From the NCBI RefSeq assembly GCF_039852015.1, contig NZ_CP156628.1, positions 124,001-188,000 of the forward strand: a DNA stretch of 64,000 nucleotides. Reading direction: 5' to 3'. A program made the translations under genes and the position numbers. Each line of letters starts with the position of its first letter. Position 1 is the first letter of the stretch. The notes under the pieces were generated by a model, which saw only the letters and a list, made by a program, of their open reading frames with translations, did not search any database and was not told the DNA's origin. Shown here piece after piece: positions 34,867 through 43,822 of the stretch. This DNA is from Robbsia sp. KACC 23696. Lineage in GTDB: Bacteria; Pseudomonadota; Gammaproteobacteria; Burkholderiales; Burkholderiaceae.

Positions 34867-34937
34867 CACCTATTCCATAAGAACAAACGACGCCGTGGCG
34901 GGCTGCCGCCGCTACGGCGGACATCAGGAGATGCATT

Positions 34938-36296
34938 ATGTTGGAGCAACAGGGCACGCCGCCGTCATCTCGCAATGACAGCGTCCCGGGCAAGGCGACG
35001 CATTTTCGCTGGTGGGTGGCCGCGCTGCTTTTCTTCGCGGGCATGCTCAACTATCTGGATCGCGCCGCGTTGTCGGTTGCCGCGCCTTTTATCAAGCACG
35101 ATCTGCATCTGGACGATGCGTCGATGGGGCTGATCTTCAGCAGCTTCTTTATCGGCTACTGCGTATTCTGCTTCGTCGGCGGGTGGGCGGCGGACCGCTT
35201 TGGGCCGCGCAAAGTGTTCATGATGGCGGCCGGGTTCTGGTCGGCTTTTTGCGGCGCGACGGCGCTGGCGGGAACCTTCTCCCATCTGCTGGTGGCGCGC
35301 GTTGCCTTTGGCGTGGCGGAAGGGCCGATGGGCACGACGACCAACAAGGCCATCTCGAATTGGTTTCCGCGCCGCGAGGCGGGGCGCGCCGTCGGCCTGA
35401 CCAACGCGGGACAACCGTTGGGGGCCGCTATTGCCGCGCCGATCGTCGGTCTGATCGCCTTGTCCTTCGGCTGGCGTCTATCCTTCGTCGTGATCGCGGT
35501 GCTGGGCTTTGTCTGGCTGGCCTGCTGGTGGTGGGGATTTCGTGATCTGCCGAGTGCGCATCGGAGCGTGAATGCAGCTGAGGCGGCATTGATTGCTTCC
35601 GATCGCGAGCCGTCGCCGGTATTCGACGCAACGCGCGGCGCAGCGACGCCCGAACATGAAAGAACGATGTGGCAGTATCTGTTCTCCTTGCCGGTCATCG
35701 GCGTGGCACTGGCCTTTTTTGCTTTCAATTACGTGCTGTATTTCTTTCTGACCTGGCTGCCGAGCTATCTCGTCGACTTCCAGCATTTGAATGTGAAGCA
35801 GATGAGCGTTGTCGGCATGTTGCCTTGGTTGGGTGCGGCGTTGGGTTTCGCCGGTGGCGGTGTGGTCTCCGATGCCCTGTACAAGCGGACCGGCAATGTG
35901 CTGTTTGCGCGAAAGGTGGTGATCACGGCGGGTCTGGGCGTGTCGGCGCTTTGCGTGTTGCTGGCCTCGCAGGCCACCACGCTGACGCCGGCGGTGGCAT
36001 TGATCGCGACGGCCAGCTTGTTCGCTTTCATGACGCCACAGGCCTGTTGGTCCTTATTGCAGGATATCGTGCCGGCCCGACGTATCGGCGCGACCGGTGG
36101 CTTCGTGCATTTGCTCGCCAACCTCGCGGGTATCCTGTCGCCCAGCCTGACCGGCTGGCTCGTGCAATACGGCGCGGGCTATGCGTCGGCGTTTATCCTC
36201 GCCAGCGCTTTGTCCGCAGTCGGCGTGGTGGCATTGTTGCTGACGGTACGGGAAAGTTATGTCGCGCGGCTGAAGGGGGTGCCGGTTGGGGCGTGA
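34938..36296 (+). CDS. MFS transporter, anion:cation symporter (ACS) family
   Basis: A 452-residue permease with 12 helices. FAGMLNYLDRAALSVAAPF in helix 1, GGWAADRFGPRKVFMMA after helix 2 and FGVAEGPMGTTTNKAISNWFP near helix 4 place it with hexuronate/aldarate and phthalate symporters of the ACS family. It follows the enolase-superfamily gene by 71 bp and is on the same strand, so it is likely the import system for that enzyme's substrate; the cluster then has two permeases, one per arm. Confidence 0.82.
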   Translation: MLEQQGTPPSSRNDSVPGKATHFRWWVAALLFFAGMLNYLDRAALSVAAPFIKHDLHLDDASMGLIFSSFFIGYCVFCFVGGWAADRFGPRKVFMMAAGFWSAFCGATALAGTFSHLLVARVAFGVAEGPMGTTTNKAISNWFPRREAGRAVGLTNAGQPLGAAIAAPIVGLIALSFGWRLSFVVIAVLGFVWLACWWWGFRDLPSAHRSVNAAEAALIASDREPSPVFDATRGAATPEHERTMWQYLFSLPVIGVALAFFAFNYVLYFFLTWLPSYLVDFQHLNVKQMSVVGMLPWLGAALGFAGGGVVSDALYKRTGNVLFARKVVITAGLGVSALCVLLASQATTLTPAVALIATASLFAFMTPQACWSLLQDIVPARRIGATGGFVHLLANLAGILSPSLTGWLVQYGAGYASAFILASALSAVGVVALLLTVRESYVARLKGVPVGA

Positions 36297-36447
36297 TCCT
36301 GGTTTGACGAGACGGCCCGCTTCCCGCGAATAAGCGCTAAACGCTGCCGCCCTATCAACGCATGCGCATTGCGAGGCAGCGGCGATCTTGCCGAGCTTTA
36401 TTGGATCGTCGATCATAAACAGGCCCTCGAAGTCCATCGACGCCTTT

Positions 36448-37056
36448 ATGAAAATCCTGTTCTCGCCGTTTTCCCCTTACGTCCGCAAATGTCTGACCAC
36501 CGCGCATGAGTTGGGCGTCCATGACGCGCTCTTGCTGTTGCCATCGAACGCGCATCCGGTCAATCGCGATCAGACGATCATCAAGGCCAATCCACTCGGC
36601 AAGGTTCCCACTTTCTTCACCGACGATGGTCTCGTACTGTTTGATAGCCGCGTCATCTGCGAATATTTGAACGACGTCCATGGCGGTGCGTTGTTCCCGG
36701 CAGCGGGCGAAAGCAAGTGGCGCAGCTTGACGCTGCAGTCGCTCGGCGACGGCATGCTCGATGCACTGCTGCTCGCACGCTATGAGGATGTCGCCCGACC
36801 GGAGGCGCTACGCTGGGATGAATGGCGTGCCGGACAACTCGACAAGGTGGAAACGTCGCTGCAGTATCTGGAGGCGCGCCCGACATTGCTCGGCGAACGT
36901 TTCTGCATCGGTCAGATTACCGTGGGTTGTGCGCTGTGGTATCTGGGCATCCGATTCCCGGACCACGGCTGGGCCGAGCGTTTTCCGGCGCTGGCCGAGT
37001 GGTACAGCCGATTTGCCCAGCGGCCGAGCCAGAAGCAGGCGTGGGCGCTTTCCTGA
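36448..37056 (+). CDS. Glutathione S-transferase family protein
   Basis: About 202 residues from ATG 36448 (MKILFSPFSPYVRKC). Thioredoxin-like N-domain with the glutathione loop SPFSPYVRK (Ser near position 9 as candidate activator) and PLGKVPTFFTDDGLVLFDSRVICEYLN, where the cis-Pro (VP) and the DSR motif bind glutathione. The all-helical C-domain (ERFCIGQITVGCALWYLGIR) completes the fold. The family detoxifies electrophiles or acts in catabolic thiol chemistry. No operon partner is evident. Confidence 0.82.
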   Translation: MKILFSPFSPYVRKCLTTAHELGVHDALLLLPSNAHPVNRDQTIIKANPLGKVPTFFTDDGLVLFDSRVICEYLNDVHGGALFPAAGESKWRSLTLQSLGDGMLDALLLARYEDVARPEALRWDEWRAGQLDKVETSLQYLEARPTLLGERFCIGQITVGCALWYLGIRFPDHGWAERFPALAEWYSRFAQRPSQKQAWALS

Positions 37057-37084
37057 CAGCTATCGTCGATGGGTCGCTTTCGCG

Positions 37085-38296
37085 TCAGCCGCGGCGCCCG
37101 CCGGTCCAGCGGCTGGCCGTGATTACGCCAGCAATGGCCACCCCCACCAGCAGCAAGGCGACCAAGGACAGCCCGACTTGCAGATTGCTGAGATGGGAGA
37201 CGAAGCCCACGCCTGCCGGTCCGGCGAGAATGCCGGCATAGCCCAATGTCGTGATGGCGGGCACGGCGACGCTTTGCGGCATGCGATTCTGGCGTCCTAC
37301 CGCGCTGAAGAGCACCGGCACGATATTGGCGCAGCCGACGCCGACCAAGGCATAGCCCGCCAAGGTGGCTGGCCACCACGGCAACCACGTCGCCAGCAGC
37401 AGACCGGCGGCCGCACTGAGCGCGCCGGCGACGATGATGGCCCGTTCGCCCAGACGCGCGACGATGCGATCGCCTAGCAGTCTTCCGATCGTCATCGTCG
37501 TCGCAAACGCGGCATAACCCAGGCCGGAAACGGACGCGGGTACATGGTGCGTCTGGTTGAGAAAGACGGCGCCCCAATCGAGAACGGCGCCCTCGGTCAG
37601 GAACGCGACGAAAGTCATCGCACCGATCAGCAGCACGATGCCCCGTGGCAGCGCGAAGGACGGGCCGTCCTTGGGATTGGCATAGGGCAGCAGCCGTGGT
37701 GCGGCAAGGCAGAGCAGCCCCACCGTCAACGCGACCCCGGCCAATGTGGCCTGCAACGGCGACAGGCCGGCCGCCAACAATACGCTGATCGCCCCGGCGC
37801 CCGCCATGCCGCCGACGCTGAAGAGGCCGTGAAAGCCCGACATCATCACGGTGCCGCTCTCCCGTTCGACGATGATCGCCTGCATATTCATGGCGACGTC
37901 GAACGTGCCGGCACCGGCACCGAAAATCAGCAGGGCGGCAACGAAAACCGGAATGCTGTCCGTGGTGGCGAGCAAGGGCAGCGTGCCGCAAATCAGCGCA
38001 CCGGCAAAAAGCAGCAATGCGCGGCAGCCGAGTCGCGCCGCGGCAGCGCCCGCCAAGGGCATGGCGGCGACGGACCCGCCGCCCAGGCACAGCAGCAACA
38101 AGCCGAGCGTGCCATCGCTGACATCGAGTCGTGCCTTGGCAAACGGGACAAGGGCCGCCCAGACGGCCGTTGCGAGGCCGGACAGCAGAAACACCCAGCG
38201 CGTGGCCCATTGCTCGCCGCGTCCGATGGCGAGGGCGGAGGCGGTCGATGCGGAAAAATCGGGAGATTTACGCGAATTCACAGGAAGCGCCGTCAC
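37085..38296 (-). CDS. MFS transporter, YbjJ-like
   Basis: About 403 residues if started at GTG 38296; ATG 38359 would add 21. Twelve hydrophobic segments, with GSVAAMPLAGAAAARLGCRALLL after helix 2, FGAGAGTFDVAMNMQAIIVER in helix 4 to loop, and FHGLFSVGGMAGAG, characteristic of the YbjJ/FucP-like group. The frame is open much further (to 39394), but that part runs antisense through the next gene and is not coding. It ends 29 bp from the GST stop (convergent). Substrate unknown. Confidence 0.78.
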   Translation of the reverse strand: MTALPVNSRKSPDFSASTASALAIGRGEQWATRWVFLLSGLATAVWAALVPFAKARLDVSDGTLGLLLLCLGGGSVAAMPLAGAAAARLGCRALLLFAGALICGTLPLLATTDSIPVFVAALLIFGAGAGTFDVAMNMQAIIVERESGTVMMSGFHGLFSVGGMAGAGAISVLLAAGLSPLQATLAGVALTVGLLCLAAPRLLPYANPKDGPSFALPRGIVLLIGAMTFVAFLTEGAVLDWGAVFLNQTHHVPASVSGLGYAAFATTMTIGRLLGDRIVARLGERAIIVAGALSAAAGLLLATWLPWWPATLAGYALVGVGCANIVPVLFSAVGRQNRMPQSVAVPAITTLGYAGILAGPAGVGFVSHLSNLQVGLSLVALLLVGVAIAGVITASRWTGGRRG

Positions 38297-38412
38297 GCGA
38301 GAGAGCAAGGCTAGACAGCTTACAGGATTCGCAATGGCCCTTGCACAACCGTGGACCATTCGGTCCACTTTCAGAAACGGACGATGGCGCGGCGTCCGGT
38401 GCGTTGCCGCGC

Positions 38413-39657
38413 TTAGAGAAACCGCGACGGCGCAAACGGCGTCGGGTCGATGGGCGGCCCCTCCCCGTGCATCAAGGCGCCGAGCAGCGATGCGGTGCCC
38501 GTGCCGGTGCTGAAACCGATGTGCTGATGCCCGAAGGCGCACCACAAGCCCTCGCGGCCGGGTACGGCGCCGATCATCGGGCGGCTGTCCGGTAGCGTCG
38601 GGCGGCGGCCCATCCACGGCGTCTGCTGCAATGCCTCGCCGAGCGGAAACGCCTCGCGCGCGGACGCTTCGACCAAGTCCATTTGCACTGGCCGTGGGAG
38701 CGCGTCGCAGTCGGCCAGCTCGACGCCGGTAGACAGCCGCAAGCCCATTTCCATGGGCGACATCACATAACCGGCCGCGGTGTCGTAGATTGGCCGATTC
38801 AGCCCCGCCCCGGACTGTGCCGCGAAATGGCGATGATAGCCCCGCTCGAATGCCATCGGCACGCGCAGACCCAATTGGGCGAAGAGCGCTTTCGACCAGG
38901 GCCCGAGGGCGACCACGACATCCCGCGCGCGCCATTGACGCGCATCGTCGGCGACGACCTGCCAGTCCTGGCCATCCCGAGCGATCGACGTCACCTGTGC
39001 TTGCACGATCCGGCCGCCGCGCGCCTGAAACAACGCGGCATAGGCGGCGACCACGGCGCCGGGATTGTCGACGGAACGGCTGTCCTTGACCCACAGGCCT
39101 CGCGGGAACAGCGGGGCCAAACTCGGTTCCAGCGCTTTCACGCCCTCGGCGTCGAGCGTCTCGATATCGATGCCGAACTGCCTGTAGATCTGCTGAGAGA
39201 ACGCGCTTCCCGCATAGCCGACCTCGGAGCGATACAGAAAGAGCCAGCCGTTCTCCCGCAAGCGGTGCGTGACGCCCGCCTCGGCCAGCAAGCGCAGGTG
39301 CTCGCCGTTCGACAACTGGATCAACGCGTCTAGCGCGCGCGCCGTCTGCGAAAAAACGTGTTCGCGCGAATGTGCCAGGAAGGACAGCGCCCACCGCGTC
39401 TCGCGCAGCAAATAACCGAGCCGATAGCGGAATTGCGGCGTATTGTTTCCGAGCAGCTTGGGCAAGGCATGACGAAGCGTCGGATTATTGAACGGCACGA
39501 TGGAACTCCGTGCAAAGCACCCGGCGTTGCCATACGACGTCTCCAGGCCCGGCGCGCGCCGATCGATCAAGGTGACACGTGCGCCACGACGCTGCATTTC
39601 CAGCGCACAGCAGACGCCGACCATCCCGGCGCCGACGATCACGATGTCGCGTTCCAT
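38413..39657 (-). CDS. FAD-dependent D-amino-acid dehydrogenase-like oxidoreductase (DadA family)
   Basis: A 414-residue flavoprotein. Start taken at Met 39657 (MERDIVIVGAGMVG), since the dinucleotide-binding motif GAGMVGVCCALEMQRRG begins right after it. The DAO/DadA features are SYGNAGCFARSSIVPFN, ...ENGWLFLYRSE, VVVALGPWSKALFAQLG, and near the end MGRRPTLPDSRPMIGAVPG and CAFGHQHIGFSTG. Such enzymes oxidise D-amino acids (or related amines) to the oxo acid, passing electrons to the respiratory chain. No amino-acid racemase adjoins it; it overlaps the MFS region only on the other side of a 116-bp gap. Confidence 0.8.
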   Translation of the reverse strand: MERDIVIVGAGMVGVCCALEMQRRGARVTLIDRRAPGLETSYGNAGCFARSSIVPFNNPTLRHALPKLLGNNTPQFRYRLGYLLRETRWALSFLAHSREHVFSQTARALDALIQLSNGEHLRLLAEAGVTHRLRENGWLFLYRSEVGYAGSAFSQQIYRQFGIDIETLDAEGVKALEPSLAPLFPRGLWVKDSRSVDNPGAVVAAYAALFQARGGRIVQAQVTSIARDGQDWQVVADDARQWRARDVVVALGPWSKALFAQLGLRVPMAFERGYHRHFAAQSGAGLNRPIYDTAAGYVMSPMEMGLRLSTGVELADCDALPRPVQMDLVEASAREAFPLGEALQQTPWMGRRPTLPDSRPMIGAVPGREGLWCAFGHQHIGFSTGTGTASLLGALMHGEGPPIDPTPFAPSRFL

Positions 39658-39888
39658 ATCAGTATTCTTGAAATTCGAGGAAGAGAGGATGTCGCAGGTG
39701 CTCGATGCGTCCGAGCCGTCGGCGCGCAGTGTACCGTGCCACCTGCTTTTTGTGCAGCTCGCCGCGCGTGTTCGTTGTCGTCGGTGCATCGTTACAACGA
39801 GGCGACTGATGCGGCAAGTGCCGCGCGTCGCGTCGGGTCCGGGTTATCCTGTTAGTAACGGCTGTGAAAGGTAAGGGAGAAAAACGCG

Positions 39889-40890
39889 ATGGGCATGTTG
39901 GTGGAAGGGCAATGGCGTACCGACTGGTACGACACGAAGGCGCATGGCGGTGAATTCGTCCGAGAAAAGGCGAAGCTGCGCGGCTATCTGATCGATCCGG
40001 ATTCTGGCGCGCGGGAGTCCGAGCGGGGAGTACTGGCCACGCCCGGCCGTTTCCATCTGTATGCGTCGCTTGCCTGTCCGTGGGCGCATCGCGTACTGAT
40101 CGTGCGCAATATCAAGGGGCTGGCGCCGCTGATCGACGTGTCGATCACGAGCCCGATGATGGGGGATGACGGCTGGACCTATGACACGTCGACTGGCTCG
40201 ACCGGCGATACGCTGAACGGCAAGGCCTTCCATCGCGATCTCTATACCTTGAGCGACCCGCAGTACACCGGGCGCGTGACGGTGCCGGTGCTATGGGACA
40301 AGCAGCGGGGCAATATCGTCAATAACGAGTCGGCGGAACTGATGCGGATGCTGAATACGGCATTCGACAGCCAGACCGGTAACAAGATCGATCTCTATCC
40401 CGAACCGTGGGCGATCGAGATCGACGTGTTGAACGATTACATTTACGACCGTATCAACAACGGTGTCTATAAAGCGGGATTCGCATCGGAGCAGGGCGTG
40501 TACGAGCGCCATGTCGGGCGTCTCTTCGAGGCGCTGGACGAAATGGACAAGCGTCTATCTGACCAACGCTTCCTGATGGGCGCCTATATCACCGAGACCG
40601 ATATCCGCCTGTTCACCACGCTGGTGCGTTTCGACGCCGTGTATCACGGCCATTTCAAATGCAATATCCGACGCATCGCCGATTACCCGCATTTGTCCGG
40701 CTATTTGCGCGAGCTGTATCAAATACCGGAGATTCGCGAGACGGTCTCGTTCGACCATATTAAACGGCACTACTACGGCAGCCATCCGACGATCAATCCG
40801 AATCGCATCGTGCCGGTCGGGCCAGCCGATACGCTCGACCAGCCGCATGGTCGCGACGGACTCGACGGCAAAGGGTTCTATCGGGCCTGA
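39889..40890 (+). CDS. yqjG: Glutathionyl-hydroquinone reductase
   Basis: A 333-residue xi-class glutathione transferase, close to YqjG/ECM4/PcpF. The catalytic Cys is in SLACPWAHRVLIVR (CPWA motif), with the preceding FHLYA. Other marks are TVPVLWDKQRGNIVNNESAELMRMLN, and EALDEMDKRLSDQRFLMGAYITETDIRLF split over the helical domain, and SFDHIKRHYYGSHPTINPNRIVPVGP at the end. The enzyme reduces glutathionyl-hydroquinones back to hydroquinones with glutathione, helping quinone recycling. AAGGGAG-type ribosome site precedes the ATG. Its 3' end overlaps the convergent AbrB-family gene by 13 bp. Confidence 0.9.
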   Translation: MGMLVEGQWRTDWYDTKAHGGEFVREKAKLRGYLIDPDSGARESERGVLATPGRFHLYASLACPWAHRVLIVRNIKGLAPLIDVSITSPMMGDDGWTYDTSTGSTGDTLNGKAFHRDLYTLSDPQYTGRVTVPVLWDKQRGNIVNNESAELMRMLNTAFDSQTGNKIDLYPEPWAIEIDVLNDYIYDRINNGVYKAGFASEQGVYERHVGRLFEALDEMDKRLSDQRFLMGAYITETDIRLFTTLVRFDAVYHGHFKCNIRRIADYPHLSGYLRELYQIPEIRETVSFDHIKRHYYGSHPTINPNRIVPVGPADTLDQPHGRDGLDGKGFYRA

Positions 40891-42056
40891 CGGCGTTCCG
40901 CGTCGGCGCGTTTGGCTTTGCGGTCGGCTTTCCGGACCAGGGAGCGTTGCAGCGAGCGCGCCATCCATCGGGCAATGGCCGGTCCGAAGAGCACGACGGT
41001 CAAAAAGCGCGCCATCTGCAGTGACATGACGAACGGCATGTCGACATTCGGCGCGCCGGCGGCAATGATCGCGACGGAATCCGCGCCGCCGGGACTCATC
41101 GCCAGATAGGCGGTCAACGGATCGACGCCCGATACCTTCACCAGGATCGCGGCGAAGCCGCCGCAGCAGGCAACCAAGGCCAGAGTCGACAAGAGCACGC
41201 GCGGAAAAGCGCTGGCCGCGTGACTGACCACTTCGCGCGTAAAGCGCAGACCGATCGTCCAACCCACCAAGGCATAGCTGGCCGCAAGCAGCCAGTAAGG
41301 CAGGGTTATTTCGACAAGACCGGCATGCGACAGCACGATGCTCAAGGCCATTGGAATCAACAAGGGGCCGGCAGGAATGCGGAAGCGCAGGCCGATCATG
41401 ATGCCGACCGCGACGATCGCCAAGGTTGCCGCCAGCCATTCCCACTGCAACGGTGGAAACCAGACGGGACTCGGCAGCACGTGCACGATGTCGTGCGTCG
41501 AGCTGACGTGCAAGCTGTAGCGCGCCACGGCCGATGCGACGACGGCGACGACGACCACTCTCAAATACGCCATGAAGGCGACCAATCGGGTATCGGCGCC
41601 GAACGAGCCGGCCATCAAGGTCATCGCCGTGGCGGCGCCCGGGAAACTGCCCCAGATCGCCGTCGTATTGGGCAAAACCTGCAGCCGGCCTAGCAAATAG
41701 CCCAGCAGGCAGCTGGCCAACAGCACCGACAGCACGGCCAATGTGAACATTTCCCAATGTTTGCCGATCTCGATGAAAATCGTCGGCGGCACTTTCGTGG
41801 CAATCATGCTGCCGACGACCCCCTGTGCCGTATAGAAAGGGATTTTCGGCACCTTGATGGCCGCGCGCTGCGTCGCGAGTGCGATCCCCGCGACCAACGG
41901 GCCGAGCAGTAAGGAGGCGGACAGGCCGGCCCGCATCATCAGCCAGGAAACGATTGCCGATAAGGCGAGCAGCGTCGCCCACTGGGCGGGCATCGTACGT
42001 AGCGGTCCCTCAGTCAGGGCGCGAGAGACAAAGGACATGGGGTGGCGAGCGGTCAT
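40878..42056 (-). CDS. AbrB-family inner-membrane protein (PF05145-type)
   Basis: About 392 residues from Met 42056 (Met 42038 is an alternative; no ribosome site helps). Ten or more hydrophobic helices in two related halves, each with a glycine/proline-rich loop: GSFPGAATAMTLMAGSFGAD and MSPGGADSVAIIAAGAPNVD. This duplicated pattern is that of the AbrB family, which has been called both ammonia monooxygenase and transporter; the topology supports a transporter. The C-terminus is Arg/Lys-rich. It is divergent from a TetR regulator across 172 bp with a strong palindrome, so the TetR protein probably controls it. Its 3' end overlaps the stop region of the glutathionyl-hydroquinone reductase. 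Confidence 0.75.
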   Translation of the reverse strand: MTARHPMSFVSRALTEGPLRTMPAQWATLLALSAIVSWLMMRAGLSASLLLGPLVAGIALATQRAAIKVPKIPFYTAQGVVGSMIATKVPPTIFIEIGKHWEMFTLAVLSVLLASCLLGYLLGRLQVLPNTTAIWGSFPGAATAMTLMAGSFGADTRLVAFMAYLRVVVVAVVASAVARYSLHVSSTHDIVHVLPSPVWFPPLQWEWLAATLAIVAVGIMIGLRFRIPAGPLLIPMALSIVLSHAGLVEITLPYWLLAASYALVGWTIGLRFTREVVSHAASAFPRVLLSTLALVACCGGFAAILVKVSGVDPLTAYLAMSPGGADSVAIIAAGAPNVDMPFVMSLQMARFLTVVLFGPAIARWMARSLQRSLVRKADRKAKRADAERRQAR

Positions 42057-42200
42057 AAGGGTGCGTGAACGCAAGCGCTCGCCACTTGGCGCAGTCTGAA
42101 ATGACCGGTCGCTCGACGGCAGCGCTTGCGTAGGACGGTATTCGGCCGCATCGTACTCAGACCGGCTAGAGCGATGCTTATGCCATAATGCGACAATTAC

Positions 42201-42224
42201 TTATGCGAGGATCGCCTCGCATAA
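42201..42224. promoter_or_regulatory. Perfect palindrome, candidate TetR operator
   Basis: Arms TTATGCGAGG (42201-42210) and CCTCGCATAA (42215-42224) with a 4-bp spacer, ending 4 bp before the TetR start and in the gap to the divergent AbrB-family gene. Size and symmetry fit a TetR-family dimer. Confidence 0.7.
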
Positions 42225-42228
42225 CGAA

Positions 42229-42969
42229 ATGGAATTGTTGAGGATGGACTCGCAAAAGTCAAATCGTTTGCCTGTCATCGACTCGGGCGCCGACGTCGCT
42301 TCGAGTCTCGGTTTTGGCGGGTCGGACAGCGGGACGGCGGGTCGCCGGCCGAGCGAGCGGTCCGGCGTCGACCGGTCTGCCGTGGCACCGAAGCGTGCAC
42401 GCGGCAGATTGCGCGTGGAGGCGATCCTCGCCGCGAGCGCGGCCGTATTCGCCGAGCAGGGCTATGACGCTGCCACGATGACCGAGATCGCGCAGCGCGC
42501 CGACACCGCGATCGGCTCCTTATACCGCTTCTTTCCGAACAAGACGGCGCTGGCGGACATGTTGGTCGATCGATATGCGGCCCATGTCGTGACCTTGCTG
42601 AGCGACGTGACGCGACGCTGCGACGTCGAGATGGCGCGGGGTGAAGGGGCGATGGGTCTCGCCGATGCGCTGATCGGCATGATGACGACGCTAATGGCCG
42701 AGCGTGCTTCTGTCCTCGCCCTGGTCGATGCTCAGGGGGCGGCGTCGGCGCCATTACGCGCGCGCTTGCGAGATGCGATGCTCGAACGGCTGGTCTTGCT
42801 GCTGCAACAAGTGACCGCCGCACAAGCGGCGCCCGCATTGGCGTCGGCGAAGGTCATCTTGTTGCTACTGAAAGGCGTGCCGACGTTTGCCGATGCCGAT
42901 ACCGCCGAACGCGATACGCTGCTGACGCATTTGCGCGCCTTGATCGCCCATCAGATCATGCGGACGTGA
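42229..42969 (+). CDS. TetR-family transcriptional regulator
   Basis: A 246-residue repressor with an unusually long ~55-residue N-terminal arm (Ser/Gly/Arg-rich, ending KRARGRLRVEAIL). The helix-turn-helix is TMTEIAQRADTAIGSLYRFFPNKTALADML (split here in two helices, 83-112). The remaining ~130 residues are helical ligand domain with a C-terminal TetR_C pattern (ARLRDAMLERLVLLLQQV). ATG 42229 and ATG 42244 are both possible; neither has a proper ribosome site, and the first begins 4 bp after the operator palindrome. Probably autoregulated and controlling the divergent AbrB-family gene. Confidence 0.82.
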   Translation: MELLRMDSQKSNRLPVIDSGADVASSLGFGGSDSGTAGRRPSERSGVDRSAVAPKRARGRLRVEAILAASAAVFAEQGYDAATMTEIAQRADTAIGSLYRFFPNKTALADMLVDRYAAHVVTLLSDVTRRCDVEMARGEGAMGLADALIGMMTTLMAERASVLALVDAQGAASAPLRARLRDAMLERLVLLLQQVTAAQAAPALASAKVILLLLKGVPTFADADTAERDTLLTHLRALIAHQIMRT

Positions 42970-43168
42970 GTCTTATCGTGGCTAAGACGATTGCGTCCTT
43001 CCCCATTAGAAAAATGCTGCAAACGGCCTATCCCAGCGTGGAACGCCCCAGCCGACGCGATGTATGGATTACAATTGCCGCTGCCGGTATCGCGACACTG
43101 CGCGTTCTGCGGCTAGCCCCCTTCGTTCATCCCGCCGCCGTCGGCGCGTGCGCCCCTGGAGACTCTTG

Positions 43169-43798
43169 ATGGATCACCCGCTCTCCCTGGCCGGCGCACC
43201 GATGGACGCGTTCCACGTGTGCGCCTTCTTTGATAGCCGCGATCTGGAGTACGACGTCCTGACCCCGTTTTACATCCAGGGTTTTGAAAACGGCGAAAAG
43301 AACATCCATATCATCGATCCGGCGCTGATCGACGACCATCGCCTCCGTCTGCAGCGCGCGGGCGTCGACGTTGCGCATTGCGAGGCGTGTGGCCAGTTGG
43401 AAATCGCCAGTTGGCCGAAAGCCTATTTCGACGGCGATGGACGCTTCGATAAGGACCGGATGCTCGGCATGATCGATCGCATGACCGCCGCAACGCGCGA
43501 GGCCGGTTTTACGCGGCTGCGGATCATGGGCAATATGGATTGGGCCTTCCAGGACGGACCGGCAAAGACCGATTTGATCCTGTACGAATCCGAAGTCAAC
43601 GAGGTGCTGGAGCGGAACTGTCAGCCGGCGATCTGCGTCTACGATATGGCCAAACTGTCCGGTGCAACGCTGATGGATGTCTTGCGCACGCATCCGCTGA
43701 CGTTGATCAATGGCGTGGTCCAGGAGAATCCGTTTTTCACACGGCCCTCGGACATGATGAAGGAAATCGAAGCACGCAAAGCGCGCGCGGCGGCCTGA
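43169..43798 (+). CDS. MEDS-domain sensory protein
   Basis: About 209 residues, starting at ATG 43169 with GGAG upstream. The sequence MDAFHVCAFFDSRDLEYDVLTPFYIQGFENGEKNIHIIDP and, later, GQLEIASWPKAYFDGDGRFD, RIMGNMDWAF and ICVYDMAKLSG are hallmarks of the MEDS domain, a RecA/KaiC-like sensory domain found in DcmR and often fused to histidine kinases. Here it is separate and followed 24 bp later by a hybrid kinase, so it may act as that kinase's input partner. Ligand not known; Cys residues (HCEACG, about 69-74) could be metal or redox sites. Confidence 0.78.
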   Translation: MDHPLSLAGAPMDAFHVCAFFDSRDLEYDVLTPFYIQGFENGEKNIHIIDPALIDDHRLRLQRAGVDVAHCEACGQLEIASWPKAYFDGDGRFDKDRMLGMIDRMTAATREAGFTRLRIMGNMDWAFQDGPAKTDLILYESEVNEVLERNCQPAICVYDMAKLSGATLMDVLRTHPLTLINGVVQENPFFTRPSDMMKEIEARKARAAA

Positions 43799-43822
43799 GC
43801 GCTCCGTTTCTCGAGAACCACT

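Noticed and set aside
37085-39394. One 769-residue minus-strand open frame covering MFS and oxidoreductase region
   Set aside because: Only the part up to about 38296-38359 has MFS features. The rest lies on the same strand as, but in another frame of, the FAD oxidoreductase gene, which has clear motifs.
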